Program-made: the position numbers and the translations under genes | The notes under the pieces: model-generated | What the model saw: the letters and a program-made list of their open reading frames with translations, nothing else | What the model was told of the DNA's origin: nothing | Databases searched by the model: none | In this document: positions 7,936-15,442 of the stretch, in pieces | Numbering within the stretch: the first letter of the stretch is position 1 | How the letters are laid out: the number at the start of each line of letters is the position of its first letter | Source of the DNA: CAYIBD01 sp964361655 | GTDB lineage: Bacteria; Patescibacteriota; Minisyncoccia; Sungbacterales; SURF-37 | NCBI GenBank assembly: GCA_964361655.1 | Contig: CAYIBD010000011.1 | Span: forward strand, 1-19,675 | DNA length: 19,675 nucleotides | Direction: 5' to 3'

Positions 7936-9423
7936 ATGGTTGCGGGGCATAAAAAATTCTACATCACCACCGCCATTCCCTACGTGAACGCCAAGCCCCA
8001 CATTGGCCATGCTTTGGAATTTGTCCAGGCCGATGTCATCGCTCGCTACCATCGCATCAAAGACGAAGACGTGTTGCTCCTCTCCGGCAGTGATGATAAC
8101 GCGCTGAAGAACGTCGAGGCCGCCCAAGAAGCCCATGCCCCGCTTCAGGAATTCATTGATGCGAACGCCCGCGCCTTCGAGGAGCTCGGCCGGAAGCTCG
8201 GCGTCCACTTGGATGTCTTTCAGAAGGGGAGCGATACGGTGCGTCACTATCCTTCGAGCCAGCAGTTGTGGCAGCGTTGTGTGGATGCCGGTGATATATA
8301 TAAGAAGGCCTATCAGGGCCTCTATTGTGTCGGCTGTGAGGCCTTTTATACCGAGGACGAACTCACCCCGGAGGGCGAATGTCGTGAACATCCAGGAAAG
8401 CAGCTTGAGGTTGTGTCAGAGGAGAATTACTTTTTCCGCCTCTCGCGTTATCAAACGGAACTCCGCGAGCTCATCAGCTCCGGCCGGCTGGCTATCATTC
8501 CGGAGACCCGAAAGAACGAAGCATTGGCCTTTCTTGAGCAGCCGCTCCAGGATATCAGTATTTCCCGCTCGAACGAACGCGCCCGGAATTGGGGTGTGCC
8601 AGTGCCTGGGGACGAAAGCCAGCGGATTTATGTCTGGTTCGATGCCTTGAACATCTATCAATCCGGGGTGGGCTTCGGATGGGACGAGGATCTCTACCGC
8701 CACTGGTGGCCGGCGGATCTCCATGTGATCGGCAAGGGCATTTTGCGCTTCCATGCCATCTATTGGCCGGCGTTCTTGCTTTCGGCCAAGCTCGAGCTCC
8801 CCAAAGCCCTTTTTGTCCACGGCTATGTCACGGTGGACGGTCAGAAAATTTCTAAAACCCTTGGCAACGTGGTTGATCCCCTGGCGTTCATTGAGAAATA
8901 CGGCACTGATCCTGTACGCTATTATCTCTTACGCGAAGTTCCTTCGGGCCAGGACGGCGATTTTGGCCTGGCCAAGTTCGAGGAACGTTATAACGGCGAT
9001 CTCGCCAATGGCCTCGGCAATCTCGTCTCCCGGGTGGCTGCACTCGGCGAAAAGATTAGTCCGGTTGCCTTCCAGTTCCCACGGGACTTACTGGCAAACG
9101 TCCGCGATGCCGTCCATACGGCCTTTGCCAACTACGAGCAGGCGTTTTCCGACATTCGGCTGAATGAGGCCCTGGCCGAAGTGTGGCGGCTCATCTCATT
9201 CACTGACCGCTATCTGAATGCCGCCGCTCCCTGGGCCGTCACGGATCCGGCCGAGTTCCGGCGCATTATCACCAATGCCGCCTACCTCGTCTCCACCATT
9301 GCAAATTTGCTGCAACCCTTCCTGCCCGAGACAGCCGGAAAGATCCAGCAGCAGATCGCTTTTCGCGAGGGAGTGGTTATAGAAATTCGAAAAAGCGGGA
9401 CATTGTTTCCACGCCTCTCATAG
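7936..9423 (+). CDS. metG: Methionyl-tRNA synthetase
   Basis: This class I enzyme charges initiator and elongator tRNA-Met. The 495-aa product has FYITTAIPYVNAKPHIGH with the HIGH motif at 22-25, a zinc-binding insertion (Cys131, Cys134, with Cys149 and His152 as likely partners), VWFDAL, and a KISKT version of KMSKS at 304-308. The C-terminal helical anticodon domain contains the AAPWAV motif. It lacks the C-terminal tRNA-binding (EMAP-like) domain. The usual TGTDEHG segment reads SGSDDNALKN, a variant I associate with CPR MetRS. An AGGAG-like site is only 1 nt from the ATG, closer than usual. It is preceded by a strong terminator. Confidence 0.95.
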   Translation: MVAGHKKFYITTAIPYVNAKPHIGHALEFVQADVIARYHRIKDEDVLLLSGSDDNALKNVEAAQEAHAPLQEFIDANARAFEELGRKLGVHLDVFQKGSDTVRHYPSSQQLWQRCVDAGDIYKKAYQGLYCVGCEAFYTEDELTPEGECREHPGKQLEVVSEENYFFRLSRYQTELRELISSGRLAIIPETRKNEALAFLEQPLQDISISRSNERARNWGVPVPGDESQRIYVWFDALNIYQSGVGFGWDEDLYRHWWPADLHVIGKGILRFHAIYWPAFLLSAKLELPKALFVHGYVTVDGQKISKTLGNVVDPLAFIEKYGTDPVRYYLLREVPSGQDGDFGLAKFEERYNGDLANGLGNLVSRVAALGEKISPVAFQFPRDLLANVRDAVHTAFANYEQAFSDIRLNEALAEVWRLISFTDRYLNAAAPWAVTDPAEFRRIITNAAYLVSTIANLLQPFLPETAGKIQQQIAFREGVVIEIRKSGTLFPRLS

Positions 9424-9428
9424 CGTCT

Positions 9429-9449
9429 GCCATGGCATGCTGCCGTGGC
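9429..9449. other. Hairpin over the tatD start
   Basis: GCCATGGCA pairs with TGCCGTGGC (one G-T wobble) around the 3-nt loop TGC, just after the metG stop and covering the GTG at 9445. It could weaken translation initiation of tatD or be a weak terminator, but no T-tract follows. An alternative tatD start, GTG 9457, lies just outside it. Confidence 0.55.
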
Positions 9450-10383
9450 GTTTATCGTGACGTTCCGTCTCATTGATTCTCACGCCCATACCCAGTTTGC
9501 CGCCTACGACCAAGATCGGGAGGCGGTGATCCAGCGCGCTCTTGACGCTGGTGTTGGCATTATCAATATCGGGACGCAATATTCAACGTCGGAGGGTGCC
9601 GTGCGACGCGCCGAGCGATATCCAGATGGCGTCTGGGCCACGGTCGGTTTTCATCCCAATCACGCTGACCTTGATTCACACCACGATCCCTGGGAACTTC
9701 GAGAGAAACGGCAGGAGGCATTCGATATATCGAAATTTCGAAATATCGCCGAGCACCCCAAGGTGGTGGCCATCGGCGAGTGCGGGCTCGATTATGCCCA
9801 TTTTGTCCGCAAGCGGAGCGCGCGGCTGCAAAATGGAGCATCCGCCGACTTGTCCGCCAAAGCTTTAGCGACGGCGGAAGCTCTTGGCGAAGGCGGATTA
9901 CCGCAAGAAGAAATTGAGCGGGCAAAGCAGAAGCAACGCGATGTTTTTGTCCAGCAGCTCGAGCTGGCATACGAAGTTCGAAAGCCGCTGGTCATCCACT
10001 GTCGTAACGCCTTTGCCGATCTGATCAAAATCCTTGCTTCATGCTTCGTGCTTCATGATTCTCGCCCAAAGGGGGTGGTGCACTTCTTCTCCGGCTCCTG
10101 GGAGGATGCCAAGAAGCTTCTTGATCTCGGATTTTACTTCTCATTTGGCGGGGTCATCACATTCGCCAGGGACTATGACGAGGTAGTTAAGAAGGCTCCT
10201 CTGGATCGCCTGCTCGTTGAGACCGATGCGCCCTACGTCAGCCCCGTGCCCTACCGAGGCCAGCGCAACGAGCCGGCCTACATCATCGAAACCGTCAAGA
10301 AAATTGCGGAACTGCGCGGGATTCCGTACGATGAGGTTGCTGGTCTGACAACCGAGAGTGCCAAGCGACTATTTCGGCTATGA
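9445..10383 (+). CDS. tatD: TatD family metal-dependent hydrolase (DNase) with in-frame repeat insertions
   Basis: The 312-aa protein is a TIM-barrel hydrolase of the TatD family (metal-dependent 3'-5' DNase). Metal-site motifs are all present: IDSHAH near the N terminus, AIGECGLDY, LVIHCRNAF, VVHFFSGSW and VETDAPYVSPVPYRG. It is longer than the usual ~260 aa because of extra sequence between GLDYAHF and EEIERAKQKQRDVF (about residues 121-155), encoded by a palindromic repeat at 9841-9897. A second repeat encodes LASCFVLHDS at 10034-10061, and a third lies at 9723-9748. All keep frame. GTG 9445 or GTG 9457 is the start; both are possible. The stop overlaps the leuS start as ATGA, implying coupled translation. 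Confidence 0.9.
   Translation: MAFIVTFRLIDSHAHTQFAAYDQDREAVIQRALDAGVGIINIGTQYSTSEGAVRRAERYPDGVWATVGFHPNHADLDSHHDPWELREKRQEAFDISKFRNIAEHPKVVAIGECGLDYAHFVRKRSARLQNGASADLSAKALATAEALGEGGLPQEEIERAKQKQRDVFVQQLELAYEVRKPLVIHCRNAFADLIKILASCFVLHDSRPKGVVHFFSGSWEDAKKLLDLGFYFSFGGVITFARDYDEVVKKAPLDRLLVETDAPYVSPVPYRGQRNEPAYIIETVKKIAELRGIPYDEVAGLTTESAKRLFRL
9723..9748. repeat. Near-perfect palindrome inside tatD
   Basis: A 26-bp near-palindrome centred on CGAAATTTCG with CGATAT and ATATCG outer arms; one mismatched pair. It encodes FDISKFRNI in a loop region and resembles the TTCGAAAT-type short repeats. Confidence 0.75.
9841..9897. repeat. Nested TCCGCC/GGCGGA palindromic element inside tatD
   Basis: Two TCCGCC boxes (9841, 9853) face two GGCGGA boxes (9873, 9892) around AAAGCTTTAGCG, giving nested hairpins. 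The element is in frame and encodes SADLSAKALATAEALGEGG, which falls in a stretch with no counterpart in ordinary TatD proteins. Confidence 0.85.
10034..10061. repeat. TGCTTCATG tandem repeat inside tatD
   Basis: Three TGCTTC units (TGCTTCA, TGCTTCG, TGCTTCA) followed by TGATTC, the same family as the right half of the glyS/M16 intergenic repeat. It encodes ASCFVLHDS before the RPKGVVHFFSG segment, replacing an ordinary loop. Confidence 0.8.
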
Positions 10384-13300
10384 GATACGACCCAAAGAAC
10401 ATCGAGCTCAAATGGCAAAAGCGCTGGCTCAAGGAGAAAACCTATGAGCCGGATTTTCGGCGTGCCCGGCGGCCCGCCAAAAGCGAGGCTCGCTCGCCTT
10501 GCTTCGCAGTCGGAGCGAGCCATGGGCGGCCGTTTTACAACCTCATGATGTTTCCCTATCCCTCGGCCGAGGGGCTGCACATCGGCGGCATGCGTACCTT
10601 CACCGGTGTAGACATCTACGGACGCATGAAGCGGATGCAGGGTTACGATGTCTTTGAACCCATTGGCCTGGATGGCTTTGGCATTCACTCCGAGAATTTT
10701 GCCATCAAAATTGGCAAGCATCCGACTGAACACGCCAAGGACTCGGAAGAAAATTTTTACCGCCAGCTTAGCGCCATGGGCAACGGCTTTGCCTGGGAGG
10801 AACGGCTGGAAACCTATGACCCCGATTACTATAAATGGACCCAGTGGATCTTTGGGCAAATGTTCAAGCGCGGCCTGGCCTATCGGAAAAAATCTCCAGT
10901 CAACTGGTGCCCGTCTTGCAAGACCGTGCTGGCTGACGAGCAGGTCATCAATGGCGAGTGCGAGCGCTGCAGTACTAAAGTCGTCAAAAAAGACCTTGAA
11001 CAGTGGTTTTTTAAGATCACGGCCTATGCCGAGCGGCTCCTGAAAAACCTCGAGAAGATCGATTGGTCAGAGCGGATCAAAGTGGCGCAGAGGAACTGGA
11101 TCGGCAAAAGTGAGGGGGGCCTCATTATCTTTCCGATCGTCATTGCGAGCGGAGCGAAGCAATCCCGACGGGATCGCCACGGGCTTCGCCCTCGCGACGA
11201 CAAGAGTATTGAGGTATTTACGACGCGGCCGGATACGCTTTTCGGAGCGACCTACATGGTGCTGGGGCCGGAGCACCCTCTGATCCAGAATCTAGAATCT
11301 AGAATTCAGAATCTAGAAGAGGTGAGACGGTATGTTCGTACGGCGACACGTAAAACCGAAGAAGAACGGATTGCCGAGGGACGAGAGAAGACCGGTGTTG
11401 AACTGAAAGGTGTTAAGGCAATCAATCCGGCGAACAAAGAGGAAATTCCGGTGTGGGTGGCGGATTACGTGCTCGGGCATGTCGGCACCGGCGCCATCAT
11501 GGCCGTGCCAGCACACGATGAGCGGGACTTCGAGTTTGCGAAGAAATTTAAGCTGCTGGTCCGAGATGTCATCGAGCCGGTACTCACCCAATCAACTGAG
11601 CCAGGGAAAATCGTCGATGGACTACCCTTCGACCATCGCGACACGATCATCGCCATCGTTCAGCACTGGTCGGAAGAGAAATACATCGGGCTAAAGTGGA
11701 AGCAGGTGGCGTGGGGGACGTTTATCACTGGCGGGATCGAGAAATGGCGAACTGCTGAAGAAGCCGCCAGAGCGGAGATTCGAGAGGAAACAGGTTTTTC
11801 TCACCCCCGATTGATCGAAGATTTCGGCATGATGCATGCCAAGTTTTATCACGTCCCGAAGAAAGTGAATCGCTTTGCTCATGCGCGCGTGTTGCACTTT
11901 AAGCTGGAAGATGGAAAGCAGGAAGAAATTACCGAGGAGGAACGAGGCAGACACGATATCCTATGGCTGACGAAGCAGGAGTTGAAAAAGTTCTTGACCC
12001 CAGATTCTCATCAACGAGTACTCGAACTGTTGAGTGGCCATGAGGTATACACCGGAGAGGGGATACTGAGAAATTCCGGATCGTTCAATGGTATAGATTC
12101 AGAAAAAGCGAAGTGGGCAATTACTACAGCCGTCGGCGGGAAGCGCGAGATTCACTACCGCCTTCGCGATTGGCTGATTTCGCGCCAGCGCTACTGGGGG
12201 CCCCCCATACCCATCATCTACTGCCGTAGATGTTGGGAAATTCTAAATCCGAAACCCGAAATCCGAAACAAATCCAAAAGCCAAAACTCCAAATTGCGGT
12301 ACGGTATTGATTATGCAACATTCGACGGTGAGGAGTTTATGATTCATGTCGTACCGGAGAAAGATTTGCCGGTAAAACTTCCCTATATAAAGAACTTCCG
12401 ACCAACCGGGACGGATAAATCTCCCCTCACGACTTCTGAAAAATTTTACAAAGTCCGATGCCCGAAATGCAAGTCATGGGCGTATCGCGAGACCGATGTT
12501 TCGGATACGTTCCTCGATTCGGCCTGGTATTACCTCCGCTACCCTTCGACTCACTCCGCTCGCTCAGGGCAAGTCCCTTGGGATCCAGAAATTACCAAAA
12601 AGTGGCTGCCGGTGGATACGTATATTGGCGGCGCAGAGCATGCCGTGCTCCATCTTCTGTACTCGCGCTTTCTGGCTATGGCCTTTCATGACTGGGGCCT
12701 CGTACACTTTGACGAACCGTTCACGACGTTCCGGGCGCATGGCCTTATCACCTCCGGCGGCGCGAAAATGTCAAAATCCAGAGGCAATATCGTAAGCCCC
12801 GATCCTTATATCAGGGCCTTTGGCGCTGACGCCATACGGCTTTACCTTGCGTTCTTAGCACCTTTCACCGAAGGAGGGGATTTTAGAGACGAGGGCATCC
12901 GAGGGCTGACGAGGTTTTTGAATCGGGTGTGGAAGTTAACGCGAAGCGTCATCCTGAGGGCGAAGCCCGAAGGATCTCCCGAGATTCTTCGCTCCGCTCA
13001 GAATGACATAATGCGGGTAACTCATCGGGCGATCAAGAAAGTTACTGACGATGTGGCGGTTCTGCAATATAACACCGCCATCTCGGCCCTGATGGTGCTT
13101 TTGAATGCCTTTGAAAGGGATCCCCAAGCAGTCGCTAAGCAGGAGATCGAAACATTTTTGAAGCTCCTCGCCCCGTTTGCTCCGCATATCACCGAGGAAT
13201 TGTGGCGCGAGCTTGGCAATAAAGCGAGCATCCACCGGAGCCCGTGGCCCAAGGCCGATCCCTACTATTTGAAAGCCGGACGTCAAACTCTGATCATTCA

Positions 13301-13466
13301 GGTTAACGGCAAGGTGCGCGATCGGATTGAGGTTGAAGCCGAGATGGATGAGGCCAAGGTAAAAGAGATGGTGCTCGCCCGCGAGAAAGTCCGTAAGTGG
13401 GTTGGATCAAAACCGATGCGGAAGTTTATCTACGTGCCAGGACGGATCGTGAATATTGTTATTTAA
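10380..13466 (+). CDS. leuS: Leucyl-tRNA synthetase with inserted Nudix domain and in-frame repeats
   Basis: This class I enzyme charges tRNA-Leu and edits mischarged products. At 1028 aa it far exceeds the usual ~820-870. Landmarks: FPYPSAEGLHIGG (67-70, a variant of HIGH), GFGIHSENFAIKIG, a zinc pair NWCPSC/CERC, the editing motifs TRPDTLFGATY and VPAHDERD, LISRQRYWGPPIP, and KMSKS at 796-800; the anticodon-binding and C-terminal domains follow. A Nudix domain (about 400-550) interrupts the editing domain between VRDVIEP and EGILRNSGSFNG. Its box spans 451-473 and contains AEIREETGF, keeping the three core glutamates but with Arg in place of the first Glu and Ala in place of the box Arg. 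Six repeat-derived segments are also in frame. No frameshift is seen, so it is presumably functional. It overlaps tatD by ATGA and abuts tsaC. Confidence 0.95.
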   Translation: MRYDPKNIELKWQKRWLKEKTYEPDFRRARRPAKSEARSPCFAVGASHGRPFYNLMMFPYPSAEGLHIGGMRTFTGVDIYGRMKRMQGYDVFEPIGLDGFGIHSENFAIKIGKHPTEHAKDSEENFYRQLSAMGNGFAWEERLETYDPDYYKWTQWIFGQMFKRGLAYRKKSPVNWCPSCKTVLADEQVINGECERCSTKVVKKDLEQWFFKITAYAERLLKNLEKIDWSERIKVAQRNWIGKSEGGLIIFPIVIASGAKQSRRDRHGLRPRDDKSIEVFTTRPDTLFGATYMVLGPEHPLIQNLESRIQNLEEVRRYVRTATRKTEEERIAEGREKTGVELKGVKAINPANKEEIPVWVADYVLGHVGTGAIMAVPAHDERDFEFAKKFKLLVRDVIEPVLTQSTEPGKIVDGLPFDHRDTIIAIVQHWSEEKYIGLKWKQVAWGTFITGGIEKWRTAEEAARAEIREETGFSHPRLIEDFGMMHAKFYHVPKKVNRFAHARVLHFKLEDGKQEEITEEERGRHDILWLTKQELKKFLTPDSHQRVLELLSGHEVYTGEGILRNSGSFNGIDSEKAKWAITTAVGGKREIHYRLRDWLISRQRYWGPPIPIIYCRRCWEILNPKPEIRNKSKSQNSKLRYGIDYATFDGEEFMIHVVPEKDLPVKLPYIKNFRPTGTDKSPLTTSEKFYKVRCPKCKSWAYRETDVSDTFLDSAWYYLRYPSTHSARSGQVPWDPEITKKWLPVDTYIGGAEHAVLHLLYSRFLAMAFHDWGLVHFDEPFTTFRAHGLITSGGAKMSKSRGNIVSPDPYIRAFGADAIRLYLAFLAPFTEGGDFRDEGIRGLTRFLNRVWKLTRSVILRAKPEGSPEILRSAQNDIMRVTHRAIKKVTDDVAVLQYNTAISALMVLLNAFERDPQAVAKQEIETFLKLLAPFAPHITEELWRELGNKASIHRSPWPKADPYYLKAGRQTLIIQVNGKVRDRIEVEAEMDEAKVKEMVLAREKVRKWVGSKPMRKFIYVPGRIVNIVI
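10461..10533. repeat. Palindromic repeat inside leuS (N-terminal)
   Basis: GGCTCGCTC at 10487-10495 and its exact reverse complement GAGCGAGCC at 10513-10521 form a stem within a GC-rich element. It encodes RARRPAKSEARSPCFAVGAS (with GRP next), between the N-terminal helix and the YNLMMFPYPSAEGLHIGG strand, where ordinary LeuRS has a short linker. Confidence 0.82.
11137..11202. repeat. Palindromic repeat (TCATTGCGAGC type) inside leuS
   Basis: The left part TCATTGCGAGC..GCGAAGC is roughly inverse to GGGCTTCGCCCTCGCGACGA. I recognise this as a form of a palindromic repeat dispersed in many bacterial genomes (from memory, not searched). It encodes VIASGAKQSRRDRHGLRPRD just before the editing strand SIEVFTTRPDT. 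Confidence 0.85.
11286..11319. repeat. TCTAGAAT tandem repeat inside leuS
   Basis: Three TCTAGAA units with a variant TTCAGAA between them, encoding IQNLESRIQNLEE in frame within the editing domain. The repeat period yields a short charged helix-like stretch. Confidence 0.85.
12240..12297. repeat. AAATCCGAAACCCGAAATCC-type repeat inside leuS
   Basis: Degenerate A-rich units (AAATCCGAAAC, CCGAAATCC, GAAACAAATCC, AAAGCCAAAACTCC) encode LNPKPEIRNKSKSQNSKL directly after the zinc-knuckle CRRCWEI. Base composition differs sharply from the surrounding gene. Confidence 0.85.
12541..12580. repeat. Short palindromic CTTCGACTC...GCTCAGGGCAAG repeat inside leuS
   Basis: Core CTTCGACTCACTCCGCTCGC followed by TCAGGGCAAG resembles another widespread short bacterial repeat. 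It encodes THSARSGQ within the loop between YYLRYPS and VPWDPEITKKWLPVD, replacing a similar-length loop of ordinary LeuRS. Confidence 0.65.
12942..13010. repeat. GTCATCCTGAG / CTCAGAATGAC palindromic repeat inside leuS
   Basis: GTCATCCTGAG at 12948-12958 is the near-exact reverse complement of CTCAGAATGAC at 12997-13007, with CGAAGGATCTC and GATTCTTCGCTCCG between. The element is a well-known type of dispersed bacterial palindrome (from memory). It encodes SVILRAKPEGSPEILRSAQN in frame, in the helical anticodon-binding region. Confidence 0.88.
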
Positions 13467-14132
13467 ATGGATGTCCTACACCTTACCGAACGGAATCAAG
13501 CCGCAGTTCTGGAGCGGGTGGTCTCGCTCTTGAGGCGCGGCGGGGTGGTGGCCGTGCCCACGGATACGGTCTACGGCCTCGCCGCCGATATCACGCGTGC
13601 CGATGCTGTCCGCAAGGTCTTTCGCATCAAGGCCCGCTCGCACGTCAAGGCCCTGCCGGTGTTCGTGCGCGATGTTGAAGTGGCGGGCCGCTACGCCTTT
13701 ATCGAGCGAGAGCTCGTGAAACGCCTGGAGGAGATGTGGCCCGGCCCGACCACCGTGGTGCTGCGGAAAAAGCCGAGCGTGCCTGACATCGTCACCGGCG
13801 GCATGAGGACCGTGGGGCTTCGCGTGCCGGATCATCCCTTCATGCGCGAGCTCCTCGGACGCTGTCCCAACCCGCTCATCGGCACTTCAGCCAACCTTTC
13901 GGGCAGTGAGTCCGCCTCCTCGAGTATCGAAGTGCAGAAAATCTTCCGCCGGCACGTGCCGCGCCCTGATCTCATCGTGGACGGCGGCCAGCTCCCGCCA
14001 TCACCGCCATCAACTGTTCTCGATCTTACTCACCCCGACAACCCCAAAATTCTTCGCATGGGCGCGATCACCAAGAAGAAGCTCGATGAATTCCTACGAA
14101 TTACGAATGGTTTTCGAATTACGAATTCGTAA
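13467..14132 (+). CDS. tsaC: L-threonylcarbamoyladenylate synthase (TsaC/Sua5/YciO family)
   Basis: This 221-aa enzyme makes threonylcarbamoyl-AMP from threonine, bicarbonate and ATP, the first step of t6A37 modification of ANN-decoding tRNAs. Signatures: GGVVAVPTDTVYGLAADI (26-43), RIKARSHVKALPVFV (53-67, the nucleotide-binding KxR..K.LP element), WPGPTTVVLRK, GLRVPDHP and GTSANLSGS. The C-terminal Sua5 domain is absent, so it is the short TsaC form. Its last residues (FLRITNGFRITNS) are encoded by the 14094-14157 palindromic repeat, which also supplies the stop codon. The natural C terminus has therefore probably been altered. The ATG follows the leuS stop directly (0 nt), implying coupling. 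Confidence 0.92.
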   Translation: MDVLHLTERNQAAVLERVVSLLRRGGVVAVPTDTVYGLAADITRADAVRKVFRIKARSHVKALPVFVRDVEVAGRYAFIERELVKRLEEMWPGPTTVVLRKKPSVPDIVTGGMRTVGLRVPDHPFMRELLGRCPNPLIGTSANLSGSESASSSIEVQKIFRRHVPRPDLIVDGGQLPPSPPSTVLDLTHPDNPKILRMGAITKKKLDEFLRITNGFRITNS

Positions 14133-14157
14133 TTCGGTTGAGATCCGTAATTCGTAG
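14094..14157. repeat. ACGAATTACGAATTCG palindromic repeat at tsaC 3' end
   Basis: A perfect 22-bp palindrome at 14115-14136 (half-site CGAATTACGAA, its mirror TTCGTAATTCG) is flanked by CTACGAATTACG on the left and CGTAATTCGTAG on the right, which pair as outer arms. The tsaC TAA (14130-14132) lies inside the palindrome. The RNA could form a long hairpin between tsaC and glyA. Confidence 0.88.
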
Positions 14158-14176
14158 TGGAGCGTAAGATCTGCTT

Positions 14177-15442
14177 ATGGATTTGAGAAGCTTAAAGAGA
14201 ATAGATCCGGCACTGGCAAAATTGATAGAGGCCGAGCGGAAGCGTCAGGCCGAGACCATTGACCTTATCCCTTCGGAGAACTTTGTGTCCCGAGCGGTTT
14301 TGGAGGTGCTGGGGTCAGAGCTGACCAATAAATATTCCGAGGGCTACCCGGCCAAGCGCTACTATGCCGGGAACAGGGTCGTTGACAGCATTGAGGAGCT
14401 GGCCAAAGAACGAGCACGAAAGGCCTTCCACCTCGCGGGGCACTGGCACGTGAATGTCCAACCCTATTCCGGCTCGCCGGCCAACCTTGCGGTGTATTTG
14501 GCGCTCTTGAAACCGGGCGAGACCTTAATGGGCATGTCGCTGCCTTTTGGAGGGCATTTGACCCACGGCTGGAAAGTGAGCGCTTCGGGGAAATTTTGGC
14601 GATCGGTCCAATATGGCCTAGGACGCGATGGCTTCATTGATTATGAGGAGGTTCGGCGCTTGGCCAGAAAATCCCGGCCCAAGCTGATTGTTACCGGCGC
14701 CACGGCCTATCCTCGGATTTTCGATTTCAAGAAATTTTCTGCGATTGCCCGCGAAGTCGGCGCCTATCTTATGGCTGACATTGCCCATATCGCCGGCCTG
14801 ATTATTGCCGGCGCGCATCCCTCACCGTTCCCGCACGCCGACGTGGTCACCACCACAACCCACAAAACCCTTCGCGGCCCGCGGGGGGCGATCATTTTTG
14901 CGAATCGCAATTCGCGATTAGCCAAGCGGCAGGGGATTGATATTGCTTCGGCGATTGATAAGGCGGTATTTCCCGGGCTCCAGGGCGGGCCGCACGACAA
15001 CCAGACCGCGGCCATTGCCGTCTGTCTTGGCGAGGCCATGAAGCCAAGCTTCAAACGCTATAGCCGGCAGATCGTGCGGAACGCTAAGGCGCTTGCTCGC
15101 GAACTCACCCGGCGGGGCTTCGAGCTTGTGTCCGGCGGTACGGATAACCACATGATGCTCATTGATCTCACCAACCTCGGCTTCTCCGGCCGCGAAGCCC
15201 AGGACCGGCTGGAGCAAGTCGGCATCATTGCCAATCGCAACACCATTCCTTTTGAGACCCGCTCGCCCTTCGATCCTTCCGGCATCCGGCTTGGCACCCC
15301 GGCTATCGCCACCCGCGGTATGAAGGAGCGCGAGATGGATGCCGTTGCCGGCTTAATCGACGATACGCTCCAGCAACGGCGGCTGGCGGCGGCCATCAGG
15401 CGCGATGTTCGTCGGCTCGCGAAGCGGTTCACGATGCCATGA
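14177..15442 (+). CDS. glyA: Serine hydroxymethyltransferase
   Basis: This PLP enzyme converts serine and tetrahydrofolate to glycine and 5,10-methylene-THF. The 421-aa product has the normal length and motifs: IDLIPSENFVSRAVLEVLGS, NKYSEGYPAKRYYAGN, NVQPYSGSPANLAVY, ADIAHIAGL, and the PLP-binding lysine Lys230 in VVTTTTHKTLRGPRG. Also present are FPGLQGGPHDN and SGIRLGTPA (here PSGIRLGTPA). A GTGGAG is 13 nt upstream of the ATG, a little far for a ribosome binding site. A small hairpin repeat near residues 243-248 is in frame. Its stop overlaps folD by ATGA. The pair supplies and interconverts one-carbon units. Confidence 0.96.
   Translation: MDLRSLKRIDPALAKLIEAERKRQAETIDLIPSENFVSRAVLEVLGSELTNKYSEGYPAKRYYAGNRVVDSIEELAKERARKAFHLAGHWHVNVQPYSGSPANLAVYLALLKPGETLMGMSLPFGGHLTHGWKVSASGKFWRSVQYGLGRDGFIDYEEVRRLARKSRPKLIVTGATAYPRIFDFKKFSAIAREVGAYLMADIAHIAGLIIAGAHPSPFPHADVVTTTTHKTLRGPRGAIIFANRNSRLAKRQGIDIASAIDKAVFPGLQGGPHDNQTAAIAVCLGEAMKPSFKRYSRQIVRNAKALARELTRRGFELVSGGTDNHMMLIDLTNLGFSGREAQDRLEQVGIIANRNTIPFETRSPFDPSGIRLGTPAIATRGMKEREMDAVAGLIDDTLQQRRLAAAIRRDVRRLAKRFTMP
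14903..14919. repeat. Small AATCGC-AATTC-GCGATT hairpin inside glyA
   Basis: A perfect 6-bp inverted repeat with a 5-nt loop encodes part of ANRNSRLAKR after GAIIF. It resembles the AATTCG repeats nearby, but the encoded segment is not clearly extra to the family, so repeat origin is tentative. Confidence 0.5.
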
